Under the pieces are notes generated by a model. It searched no databases, had not been told where the DNA came from, and saw only the letters and a list, made by a program, of their open reading frames with translations. The position numbers and the translations under genes are program-made. Positions 1-8,834 of a DNA stretch of 15,482 nt are shown one piece after another. The number at the start of each line of letters is the position of its first letter. Within the stretch, counting starts at the first letter, position 1. Source of the DNA: Tetmemena sp. SeJ-2015 (Eukaryota; Ciliophora; Spirotrichea; Sporadotrichida; Oxytrichidae); the NCBI GenBank assembly GCA_027382625.1, contig JAJKFJ010008466.1, positions 1 through 15,482 on the forward strand, given 5' to 3'.

Positions 1-473
1 TTAAAGCCATTAAATAAGTATTGTTTCAGATCAGGGGCAAATAAATATACAAGTATGATTTAAAATTTTCAAGGTTGTGCGGTAGGTGTAAATTAAATTG
101 GTCAAAAAAATTTCCCCAAATTAAATTGAAAATTTAATTTGATAATTTCAATTTTACACTTCATTCTGATTTCTACAATAATATTATTGTTAGCTAGATA
201 ATATATATTTTTATTTATGGGGAATTTTAGATAAAAGTTGAAAATCAAATTGAATAAATTTTGCAAAATATTAATAAGCTGCTTAATTTTTAATTTATAA
301 AAAAATTGATAAAGAAGCTTCATTGTCAGCTTTATAAATGATCCAATTATATTAAGCATATTTCATTACTTATATTGATATCTGTAATATATAATTATAT
401 GCAAAGCAAAAATTTATTAGATTTATGAAATATTTTTTAAAAAATTTTAAGCTTTTAATAAATAAATAAATTA
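1..473. other. AT-rich spacer downstream of gene F
   Basis: This very AT-rich stretch follows the stop codon of gene F. A minus-strand frame at 102-359 is open even in the standard code, but its product is almost only I, L, N, K and F, as expected from base composition. The single CCCCAAA at about 114 is not a telomere repeat array. I see no supportable gene here. Confidence 0.5.
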
Positions 474-1988
474 TCATGATACCTTTGCATACCCAGCAGT
501 TAAGAAACCATCTTCTTTTAAAGCTATATAGCACCTGCTGTAACTGTCCAAAGATAATTAATTGCTTTCATTATCTAAATCCACAATTTATCCTATCTGC
601 TTCTTATCCTCGTTAGCATGAAAACTTTTACATTCTCCATGATATCCTACTTATTAAATGTCTAGCACTCTTATTATTTCGTTGTCTTATTGATTTTAAA
701 TAATGACTGGATAAATATCTAGATTAAAGTTTGCAGGAATCTAGTACAAGGATTAACCTTGCGGGCAGTTGATCTTGCCCAATTATTAGCAAGACACATA
801 ATTAACAAGCAAACAGTATTACTAATTGATAGAAACTAGATGTGACTCATCTATAAATTGAACTTCCTAGACTTATTCTTTAATAACTACTTGGCAATTG
901 TTAATCAACGGGATATTTTAAGTGTATTTGTAGAGAAGTAACTTTATCTATTCATTCAGGAAACATAGGAAATGCTCTCCCATCAGATTTTTAGATTTCT
1001 TATAGAATGGATTTTACAGAAATGTCAAACTCTTGTCTTTATAATTACCTCCGTGGATTCTAGCCTTTTCTAACTTTTAAGGGATAATTTTTCCATCAAT
1101 TAATTTCATAACTTATATCTTGTAAAATTATTAAGCAAATAGAATTGTTTCATCATTTACTTGGAAAGATGAAAATGGAGTATGATCAAGTATTTGAATA
1201 ATTTGAAGCCTTTAAAAATCTAGGACCATGTTGTTTATCAAAAGCATATTATTAAACTTGAAAATAATTTCTGGTGAATTATCCAGCCTTGATTTAACCT
1301 CAGTTTGAATCAGTCCATTTTTTGTCATTGTAAATTCTAAGATATCGCATTCTTCGCTGTCTTTCAATTTGAGAAGGAATAAGTCATTCTCAAGCTAAGA
1401 GATTAATCAATCATAGATTGAAGATTATGAAACTTGAATAGTATTTTCAGTAATTTAGAGTTCTTGTTTTGGTAAAAGAGAATTAATTTACAAATCTTAA
1501 ATAGGCAACAGCTTATTGATTAAGTTATCTAGAGTACTTTGAAGCTGTTGTATTATAGGAATATTTTTCATTTCAAATTACTCATATTCTGTTATATAAT
1601 CATCATATTATTCTCATTTTAAACTTTAAAGCTCACCCTTAAGCAATTCTTTCTTATGAATATTCTAGTTGACAAGTTTTGAGATTTTATAAATGATTAT
1701 CTCTGAGGTTTTAATGGCTGTGTTTATTTTATCTGGAATAGTTTATAATAAGTTTTTTAGCCTATCACAAGAATTTTATACTTAATTTATCAACAGTTAT
1801 AATTAGTTGTTTCTATCAATTTAACATTATGCTTCCCTTTTTAGCTTTTTTGGCTATTGATTTTATTTGTTCTTTCTGTTTTGTTTATCCTTAATGAAAG
1901 ATTTATTTTCCTCTTGCTTTTCAAATGATGGTAGGTGATTTCCATTTTTCTTGTCAAAATCTTCAATCTTAAATATATCATGGTTCAT
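474..1988 (-). pseudogene. Family member F: coiled-coil/propeller-like protein with two in-frame TGA codons
   Basis: One reading frame of 505 codons runs from ATG at 1988 to TGA at 474-476 with TAA/TAG read as Gln. An in-frame TGA lies just upstream of the ATG region (about 2059). The frame is interrupted only by TGA at 1614-1616 (codon 125) and 1407-1409 (codon 194). It aligns with C throughout: an ENKSF/ENNNSF N-terminus, LLPKQELQI against C's ILPKQELEI, the hinge YD-stop-LISQLENDL (codons 192-202), YKIQVMKLIDGK, QEVQFIDESH against DRVQFIDAKH, YQIPANFNL against FEVPSNFDM, and an end resembling those of C and D. The second TGA lies inside the hinge, where C has Lys and D has Ser, so it looks like a nonsense mutation and not a Trp codon. 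Base composition is more AT-rich than in B. Function unknown. A nonsense-bearing paralog is the likeliest reading; a recoded gene is possible. Confidence 0.75.
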
Positions 1989-2611
1989 TTTGCAAAAGTA
2001 TTTATGTTTTATTCCTAAGTTATAATTTGCTTTGAATATATTTACAATTCTAAATATTCAAACACATCTTATAATTTTAGCATTGTTGAATTTTTCATAA
2101 TTCTGAAGCTATTTCTAATTCTATACTTTCATAAAAATATGACAAGTGATAAAAAATAAAAACTTGAAGTATAAATTTCTACAAAACTAAACTAATCATA
2201 AATTCTAAAGTTAACAAAATAAAGTAAAGTAAAATTTGAGGAATATAATTAATAATTAATTTCAAAACCAGCACTTATTACAGCTCTAGTTAAGAAACTG
2301 AAGTTATTATCCTATGTAAATTAATAAAATAAATAAAAAGCTTTATTCTTTTGAAAATATTCCAATCAAATACAGCGCTTTAAAAATATGTTTTAAATTA
2401 TCATATAAGTAAATTAAAATTCTTTATCCATCAAATTCTAATAAGTGAAAAATATGCGAAATAAAAATGCATATCATTATCGAAAAGACATTTCACAAAT
2501 TTATTTTTTCATCTTTAATTCTAAGATTCATATTTTCTCTTTTTCTTTTTTCTTCTGCTGAACCCTCAACATGATTTAGCTTTTCTTAGATAAATCATTA
2601 TTTCTATATCA
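1989..2611. other. AT-rich intergenic DNA upstream of gene F
   Basis: This is the 5' flank of F, mostly A and T with short poly-A and poly-T runs. I found no convincing ORF in the ciliate code, no RNA gene and no recognisable promoter motif. Confidence 0.4.
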
Positions 2612-2662
2612 TCATTTAAATTCAATAACTCAGTTTTCGTAGAGTTATTGAACTTTAAATGA
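2612..2662. repeat. Perfect-arm inverted repeat (hairpin) with one bulged base
   Basis: The left arm is TCATTTAAATTCAATAACTC (2612-2631) and the right arm (2642-2662) is its reverse complement apart from one extra C at 2653. The loop is 10 bases, AGTTTTCGTA. A 20-bp stem is well beyond the short palindromes common in DNA this AT-rich. It lies in no gene. It could be a transcript-end structure, a remnant of a small inverted-repeat element, or a rearrangement scar; nothing in the sequence decides between these. Confidence 0.8.
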
Positions 2663-2869
2663 AGCACTCTTTATAAATTTTATAAAGATCAATTTAGTAG
2701 GTGATACAAATAATATTATAATGAAATAAAAGTAAATTTCAAATTTTAAGAACGGAAAAAATAGAAAAAGTATTAAGTCTTATTCAAAAGATATAACTAG
2801 TTCTTTGAATACAATATTTGGTAATGACAAGAGACTACTGAGACTAAAGATCGAGAATATAAATGATTA

Positions 2870-3090
2870 TTATGTTTTATTAATTAATCTAGTGCTGTAC
2901 ATGCGGGAGTTGGACGTGATGTGGGGCGCCGCACTAATATAAATTTGACTCTGAAAAAGTAAAGAAGCGATTACGAATTCGGAGAGCACTTCTGGATGGG
3001 CCTCAAGCGAAGGAAAGTCAAATTTACTCGAGTCAAACTCAGAGACACTCACCTCGACAACCACTCACTCTATTACTTCAATCTACATCG
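2870..3090 (-). other. GC-rich island with possible coding segment of unknown identity
   Basis: About 2887-3095 is much richer in G+C than anything around it, with a GGCGCC core near 2926 and codons such as GCG, CGC, CCC and TCG that are rare elsewhere in the window. On the minus strand one frame is open from about 3091 to 2870 apart from a TGA near 3067. It encodes a segment including EFDSSKFDFPSLEAHPEV and SAAPHITSNSRMYST, with G or C in many third positions. A short plus-strand frame (about 2890-2940) is also plausible, so the coding strand is not certain. I recognise no protein family and no structured RNA. It may be an isolated gene segment (a germline MDS) or foreign sequence. Confidence 0.35.
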
Positions 3091-3114
3091 ACATTACGAT
3101 TTTATTTAAGATAT

Positions 3115-3585
3115 TCAAATTTAAAATGCAAAAATATAGAATATGATTAAAAATGCGTATTAAATTGTCAGACTTAATGCTATATCTATAATGATGAACA
3201 ATTTCAAGGGAAAATTAATATCAGAATTCTTAAATCTTTCCCCTAGCATTTAGACACTTTACTTACGATTTTACTATAAGCAGCTTATTGCTTAGTTAGA
3301 GATTTAAAAATACCTTTTCCTGACTCTTACTTATTTTTTTCTTGTCATTTTAAAATAGCTTTTAATTGAATATAATTTGTATATTTTTAATAAAAATTAA
3401 ATGAATTTATATAAAAATAACTACCTCTTAATTAATGAGGATAAATTTAAATTGACCTATATTTTTGCAGATTTTTAAATTAATAAAGGATTTGTTTTAA
3501 TTTTGTTGTCTGAACTCTTAATGCCTTTAGCTAATTGCACTAAATTAAACTCGCTTAAGTTCGACAGATTCTTGATACTAAGCAT
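3115..3585 (-). CDS. Doubtful 156-residue ORF between genes D and F
   Basis: In the ciliate code a frame runs from ATG at 3585 to TGA at 3115-3117. The product starts MLSIKNLSNLSEFNLVQLAK (leucine-rich), has a basic middle part (MTRKKQVRVRKRYF) and ends in a hydrophobic stretch that could span a membrane (LKLFIIIDIALSLTIQYAF). The same frame continues upstream to about 3849 with three in-frame TGAs and coding-like composition (for example FNAFTYDRIAQIKSSYIKV), which suggests the 5' part of a decayed gene. With TGA the only stop in DNA this AT-rich, open frames of this length also arise by chance. I could not match it to the propeller family. Confidence 0.2.
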
Positions 3586-3849
3586 ACTGCAACCTCATGA
3601 AGAGTATAATATTTAATTAATATATTTAATTTGAGCATTGGCTCCTATATAGTAAACTTTAATGTAGCTGCTTTTAATTTACGCAATGCGATCATAAGTA
3701 AATGCATTAAAGATGAAATGATAAGAAGGTCACTAATCTAGAGTATAAGCAAACTACTCAATAAACGTTGAATAGTTTATAGTCCTACTCTGGACTCAGA
3801 AATTTAAATTATTAACATTTAAAATTTTATAAACTTGAAGCTCTTCATC

Positions 3850-4108
3850 GGATTTATAGACTTTAAAATTATTTCAACTTAGTAGTTATTATTATTTTAC
3901 AATTTTTCCAATTTTAATCTAACTCCTTGTATAAACAATTCAAGATTGTTAAAATTAAGTTATTCAATGAAAAAAAGAATTTTCTCCATAAAATGTAGAA
4001 ATTTATCATAAGTTTTTGTAAAAAATATTATTGAAGGGTAACAATAAATTTAAGATTTTATTTGTCTTTGTGTTCAGTTTAAATTTATTTATGTTTTATT
4101 ACATTTCT
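3850..4108. other. AT-rich spacer downstream of gene D
   Basis: Low-complexity AT-rich DNA following the stop codon of D. I see no gene, repeat array or regulatory motif that can be supported. Confidence 0.4.
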
Positions 4109-5614
4109 TCAATTGACGTTATAGCTTATTAGTTGCAAACTACCATCAGTTGACAGGAAAATAGTAAAGTGCTTAGTCTTTTCTTCTTCGTTCTCTTTAG
4201 AAACTAGAGTTCCTATTTGAGTGAATCGAGAATCAAAATAAGTTGAGAAGGTTTATACTTCCCCAAAGTAGCCCCTATTAAATATGTCTAAAATCTCCTT
4301 CTTCCTCTATTGAAACTGCTTGCCAACAATTAAGACCGGCATAATTTACTCATCAAAGCCATTCGGCACATGAAACTCAAATGCTGAGTGATTAAAGTCC
4401 AATTATTAAAGCTTTTCACAAGTTTAGTAGTTTATAACCGTAATTATGGGCAAAACTTGAATAGCAATCAGAATTTTCTCACTTATTATAGTGGCTTATT
4501 TCCAATTCTTCATTAGGATATCTTTCTTCATATCATAGATTAGCAGTTAAGGCTTAATTTAGACTTTGTAAAGCTTTTTAGTGCAAGTAAGGCCAATTAG
4601 AAAATCATAGCCGGTGAGCATTTGAGCTTTCTAATAGAAGTGATTTCTCAAGAAGATGATGATCTACTTATCTGTGTGCTAATTTCAATGTGTAAACGAT
4701 CCTTTTCTTAAAGAAACTAGGCCTGTCTATTATTTCTTAAAAGTTTCAATTTTAAGTCCTCTATATGAAAAGTAAATCTAGCTTGGAGATAATTAGATAA
4801 TTGATTTGGGAATTCTCTACAAAATCTAAATTCTTTGAAGAGTTTTGAGACTGATGCAAACATTGTCAATAATGAGGAGGTCATCTAACTTAAAAACTTT
4901 CCGAGGCACTTAGGGTATTCGTGTTAATATAACAGAATAGAAAACTTATTTCTTCTCGTCTAGATTCAGTTAAAGCACATCGCATTATGGACTTGCAGCA
5001 CATTTCATCACCAAGATGTCATTTTCAATTTAGTTAACTAAGCTTTCATATTGCACTTGTTAGATTACTTGGTATTGAACTGATTAGATATTTAGCTTAA
5101 TGCTTGGAGCTTCAAATATGAAATCCAACTCTTTAACCTTTTAAAGCAGTTGAATTTTTGAATCTATATACTATTCTATTTAATCAAGGTGTGGAATCTA
5201 TTTTTCTTCATACTCGCTTATTTTTGACTTAAGTTGGTTTCTTTCTCTTCTTTATCCAGCGTCTTTGGCTTGGCATAGCTAAGTTAGGTCTTCTTAAAAT
5301 GGCTTTATAATTTTTAAAACTGACAACTCCGTATTTCTGAGATCTAACTCTATCTTTTCAAGTACCTATTATCTCAGGTCGTTTAAAATTTTACAGGCTT
5401 CTTGTAGTTTATTGGCCTTTAAAATAAGCTGGCTTTAGCTTTTTCGATTAACGTCATTGCTCAAAGTTTAAGGGCAAAACTCTCCTAAGATTTATAAATC
5501 TTCTTCAACTTCATCACATCCGAATTTTTAAGGGGCCTCGTTATCTACTCTGCTTTCGACAGTTTATAAATCTATTCTGTTCTATTCAGTTTTCAAAACT
5601 AAATGCTGATCCAT
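4109..5614 (-). pseudogene. Family member D: coiled-coil/propeller-like protein with one in-frame TGA
   Basis: A single frame of 502 codons goes from ATG at 5614 to TGA at 4109-4111, with TAA/TAG as Gln. Residues about 60-180 are rich in K, E, Q and L and probably form coiled coil (EACKILNDLRQQVLEKIELD). The family hinge YESLVNQIENDILVMK is at about 189-204. The propeller-like half follows (VFKLDDLLIIDNVCISLK, FEFHVPNGFDEQIMPVLIVG) and ends in FLSTDGSLQLISYNVN, equivalent to the ends of C and F. Codon 310 (4685-4687) is TGA, yet homology with C resumes a few residues later (TDKQIIIFL against FNKQFFICL). A GT...AG stretch of 39 bases at about 4679-4717 spans the TGA and could be removed without changing frame, but its ends are poor splice sites. 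Likely a nonsense-bearing paralog; function unknown. Confidence 0.75.
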
Positions 5615-5791
5615 AATATTATTACTTTATAGAGAATAGAATAACTTTGCAATTTAAAGGAATTAAAGCATTGAAACTAGCTAAATATTCAGATAAATAC
5701 AATTCCTTTTTCCTTAAAATAATTCCTATATAAATTAATCTTAAAGAATTATCTCAGAAATAAAGATTAGATTCGGCTGTTGTTAATTTAT
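5615..5791. other. AT-rich spacer upstream of gene D
   Basis: A short AT-rich 5' flank of D with no ORF or motif that I can support. The ATG at 5614 was chosen because it opens the homologous frame and the sequence beyond it turns AT-rich and loses coding character. Confidence 0.4.
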
Positions 5792-7582
5792 TCACAGAAA
5801 AATTGGACTAAAAAATGTGAAAATATTTTATCTTGTATTCGTCTGAGGAGATAGAAGTGAAGACTAAAAGTTTGATTTGAATAGGAATCCTCCCAGATAG
5901 TTAAGCACATCCTCGTCTATAAATACAATATTTATTCTATTATAACTGTAGGATCTATCAATATAAAATTTTTCATTGCATCCTTCAATATCGAGTGATA
6001 TATTCTTAATTATTGCATTATCGAAATATGAGACAAGTTCTGCTACCAGCCCAAGACTTTTCATATCAAAAGCAGCAACTTAAAAATTAATACAAATTTA
6101 TGAAAATGTCATATTTGTATTAAAAGAGGTTGCAGTAAGGTTCGATATTCCCTTTCAAGAATATTTTTATCCGTTTTAATCAATTAAAGCTTTAACAAAT
6201 TATAAGAGTCAGCTCCTTCAACTCAACAAGTTACCCTAACTAAACATAAAAATAGGTAGAGAAGACTTTATCTAATTTATATTCTAGAGGAAAGATTGAT
6301 TTGTAGAGATTTAGGTACTTCTGCAGTGCTGATCTCCAATGATCTTCCCAAAAATATCATTTTTGTATAAGTCTGACATCCTAGTTGTTAAAAACATATT
6401 AGTTAGTGTTGTCCACAAACTCCAATCTATTTATTTTCTGAAGATTCAGATCTCCTTTAAGTTTCTTATCCACCTCGCCAAAAGCATTCCACAAAGTGAA
6501 TTTTGTTATTTATTGGCAGCTTCTTACAAACCGAATAAAAATATATCTACATCTTTGACATAGACTTCGAGATTAATGCTGATTAAAACAATACTTATAA
6601 TAATTTAATCAATTCTAAAATGCCAATAATCAATGAAATTATAAAAATTAAAAAACTTTATACTTATTTTTTGTGCAATATTCTGTCAACAATTTTAATT
6701 CTTAGAAATTTAAATTAATTATAATTTTTAAAGCTGCTATTCGATATAAAACTCTTTACTTATGATGTAAATTTTAATGTAATTTATAATTTTAAATGTG
6801 AAGTAGACTCTTTGAAAGGAAGTTTTGAAGCTCTTTTCCAATTTAATAGTCAAGTTTATCACAGATGGTCGCTGCATATCAAAAAAAAATAATTTGAAGG
6901 GGGGATCACCAAGTTCTTGCATAAAAATAAAATATTTGTTTGCCGAACCAGTGCTAAACTTAGTAATAATTTCTAACAATCATATTTATGGTTTAGCGAA
7001 ATGAATAGTCAAACATAAAGAAGACTTCTCATAAATATGAATTAAATTTAATCTTATAGTTTGAATCTATTTGTAATATGTATAAAAATAAAAATGAAAA
7101 TAATGCATTTTAATAAATGGAAGAGTTTAGGAGAGATCAATTTAATCAAAGAGTTCTATTTTAGTGGTCAATTTTTAGATCCCTAGTGAATTATTGAGTA
7201 GCTCGACTAAGCTATCGCATCTTGCTCGCTACATGTCTTCAGTTCCAGCAAATTAAAAAAAATTCAATCAATTTAATTTAACTACAAAAGGATAAAAATA
7301 GTATTTTAAAAAAAAATTTAACATATAGAAAGAAACTAACCTTTTTAAGAATAAGGAGGTAACGGTATTAAATATATTAAGATTCATAATATGAGTCACT
7401 TTCTTGATCGCCCATATTATAATCCCACTGACTACTTATTTCTTGAATCCACTCATTCATAGACAATATTTATTCTAGAGATGCTATATGATTTTTTGTA
7501 AAGATGCTTTAATAGCAGAATCTACTTCCTTTTGCATAAGAAGCAGTTCATTTACGCTACTCAGTCTTTAGAGATGACATTC
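5792..7582 (-). pseudogene. Decayed or segmented leucine-rich-repeat gene with coiled-coil start
   Basis: Coding-like pieces occur in order on the minus strand. (1) About 7370-7582 looks like coiled coil (NELLLMQKEVDSAIKASLQK, then after a frame change NEWIQEISSQWDYNMGDQES). (2) About 7109-7243 is leucine-rich (CDSLVELLNNSLGIQKLTTK). (3) About 6686-6979 includes FIFMQELGDPPFKLFFFDM and INLTIKLEKSFKTSFQ. (4) About 6180-6575 includes LGQLVELKELTLIICQ, a good LxxLxxLxL pattern, but has internal TGAs near 6179 and 6360 and a frame change near 6475. (5) 5792-6064, with a short extension to about 6105, includes SLGLVAELVSYFDNAIIKNI. AT-rich gaps separate the pieces. This is either a pseudogene or a set of germline segments separated by excisable DNA; the frame changes inside pieces favour decay. 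No relation to the propeller family was seen. Confidence 0.4.
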
Positions 7583-8086
7583 TTTTTGGGAATGATAAAT
7601 TAATATATTTGACTTTCAGAATAAATGAAATTATTTAATTAGCAGTATTTTTAGATTATAATGGGGCTGATTGGCTTTTCAAGAATTTACCTTATCGCTC
7701 AAAATAATTTTAAATATCATAATAAAATCATTATATTTTATTAAAACATCAATTAAAAAAGAAGACAAAAATGTATAATTTGTATTATAAATTTAATCTT
7801 ACAAACTTTATAATTATATTAAGTTTTTGTTATTTAATAATGCGCACACTCTCAATCAATTATAATTTATATTGCTATAAGTATGTCTAATTTCATTATC
7901 AGAATAAATAATCTATTTATTATATATGAAGCACGAAATGATAAATTTGATCAGAGTCAGATACTTGATTGAAGTGTTACTCTTGAGTGCTTCATTTTCT
8001 TTGTTATTGCTCTCTTGTCATTAGCTATGTAGTCTGTGATTGTCTAGTGGGTTCTTTGAAAGGAATCTACAAATTATTAATCACTT
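7583..8086. other. AT-rich region with one weak coding-like stretch
   Basis: Mostly AT-rich DNA. Between about 7955 and 8085 a minus-strand frame reads SFQRTHQTITDYIANDKRAI and continues to a TGA. On the plus strand a frame begins at ATG 7927 and encodes a hydrophobic run (IEVLLLSASFSLLLL) before TGA at about 8040. Neither is convincing; both could be chance or gene debris. Confidence 0.2.
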
Positions 8087-8408
8087 TTTATATATATTTA
8101 AGTTAGTCACAGAGTGAGGAATCATACCCATTAATCTCCCATCATTGAATGAGGTTTAGGTATCGTCAACTATCAAACTCAAACTCACCAAGTTCTTCTT
8201 CATAAAATTATTTACAATTCCAGCAAATGTCAGTGAAACGAAATAGATTTTGCTCAAAGGATTTTTCTCTCTCTATAACAAATTAATTATTCATACTACC
8301 TTCATTTAAAAATGAATAAGAAGCTTCTTTAACGATATAGAAGCAGTCTTACTCAAAATAAGTTAACGCTTATAGAACATGGTATGAGTTTTTAAGAGTT
8401 AAAAACAT
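8087..8408 (-). pseudogene. Fragment resembling the end of the neighbouring leucine-rich-repeat gene
   Basis: Two overlapping minus-strand frames look coding. The upstream one includes ALTYFEQDCFYIVKEASYSF and ends at a TGA near 8175. The other gives SKIYFVSLTFAGIVNNFMKK followed by NLVSLSLIVDDTQTSFNDGR and stops at 8087. The second resembles the last piece of the LRR-like remnant at about 5950-6060 (SLGLVAELVSYF and KNISLDIEGCNEKFYIDR): both have SL, a hydrophobic strand, an aromatic pair and then SL-hydrophobic-acidic. It is therefore probably the 3' remnant of a second copy. The change of frame makes a functional product unlikely. Confidence 0.3.
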
Positions 8409-8485
8409 GATTTTAAAGGTAATAGTAATTATGGAGATCCTCTTTACAGTAGAAGTAAATTAATTTAAATTACTTTATTTTAAGC

Positions 8486-8692
8486 ATAGATCTGCAAGTT
8501 GATTTGCAGAAGAAATAAACGAAGCAGGGCTTATCTGCAATGAAGGCATTCACAGTATGGGGAGATGGCTATCCGTACTTCATATTTTTCGCTATAATTC
8601 ATAACTGGGAGAGGAGAGCGAGATCATTCTACTACATTCTGTTCCTGTCTGCTGAGCTATGGATAGTTAACATTACCAAGATAGCCTATCAT
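8486..8692 (+). pseudogene. PAP2-type phosphatase gene fragment (possible isolated germline segment)
   Basis: This is the only clear plus-strand coding piece. Its 69 codons read IDLQVDLQKKQ, then MKAFTVWGDGYPYFIFFAII, HNWERRARSFYYILFLSAEL and WIVNITKIAYH, with one TAA as Gln. The pattern of a loop with GDGYPYF, two membrane segments and then K-I-A-Y-H is that of membrane PAP2/lipid-phosphate phosphatases (sphingosine-1-phosphate-phosphatase-like), where the lysine begins the KX6RP catalytic motif. Here the homology stops after K-I-A-Y-H, just before the expected RP, and the next bases (ATTATATATT) are AT-rich with no GT splice donor. The remaining motifs (PSGH and SRxxxxxH) are not found nearby. 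It is a cut gene piece: either a macronuclear-destined segment ending at an MDS/IES junction, or a truncated copy. Confidence 0.6.
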
Positions 8693-8834
8693 ATTATATA
8701 TTATGAACTTTAGCATATTTAGTACCCAAAGCTCTTCTATCTCAGCTCTCTAGTTTTACATATCAAATTTAAATTTATTACAAATTATTCATAAAATTAA
8801 AGTCTCTTAAATGATAATCAAATAAAGCTTCTCA
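8693..8834. other. Spacer between the PAP2 fragment and gene C
   Basis: The PAP2 frame stays open into this stretch (a YPKLFYLSSLVLH-like reading at about 8725-8765), but the expected motif residues are missing. The rest is AT-rich. It is also the 3' flank of gene C. Confidence 0.35.

Noticed and set aside
108..122. Telomere-like CCCCAAA
   Set aside because: A single partial unit, not a repeat array and not at a DNA end; it gives no evidence for a telomere or a telomere-bearing element.
102..359. Minus-strand 85-codon ORF near the left edge
   Set aside because: The product is low-complexity (I, L, N, K, F), as expected from AT-rich DNA, with no motif and no match to neighbours.
3008..3022. 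GAAGGAAAGTC, resembling the conserved core of RNase P RNA
   Set aside because: Only one short match and none of the other conserved parts or pairing regions could be found around it.
4770..4960. Alternative open frame inside gene D (coding-looking, about 60 codons)
   Set aside because: The frame that aligns with C and F across the same stretch is the one used; the alternative is bounded by TGA on both sides.
474..5614. TGA read as tryptophan (ambiguous code as in karyorelicts or Condylostoma)
   Set aside because: All Trp codons identified in A, B, C and D are TGG, genes end at TGA at equivalent places, and the internal TGAs fall at polar or variable positions. Not fully excluded.
6339..6563. 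Plus-strand 74-codon ORF
   Set aside because: It is antisense to the leucine-rich pieces, has no motif and ordinary composition for the opposite strand.
8720..8765. Continuation of the PAP2 frame as a further membrane segment
   Set aside because: The required RP of the catalytic motif is missing and the intervening bases are AT-rich, so the homology cannot be extended.
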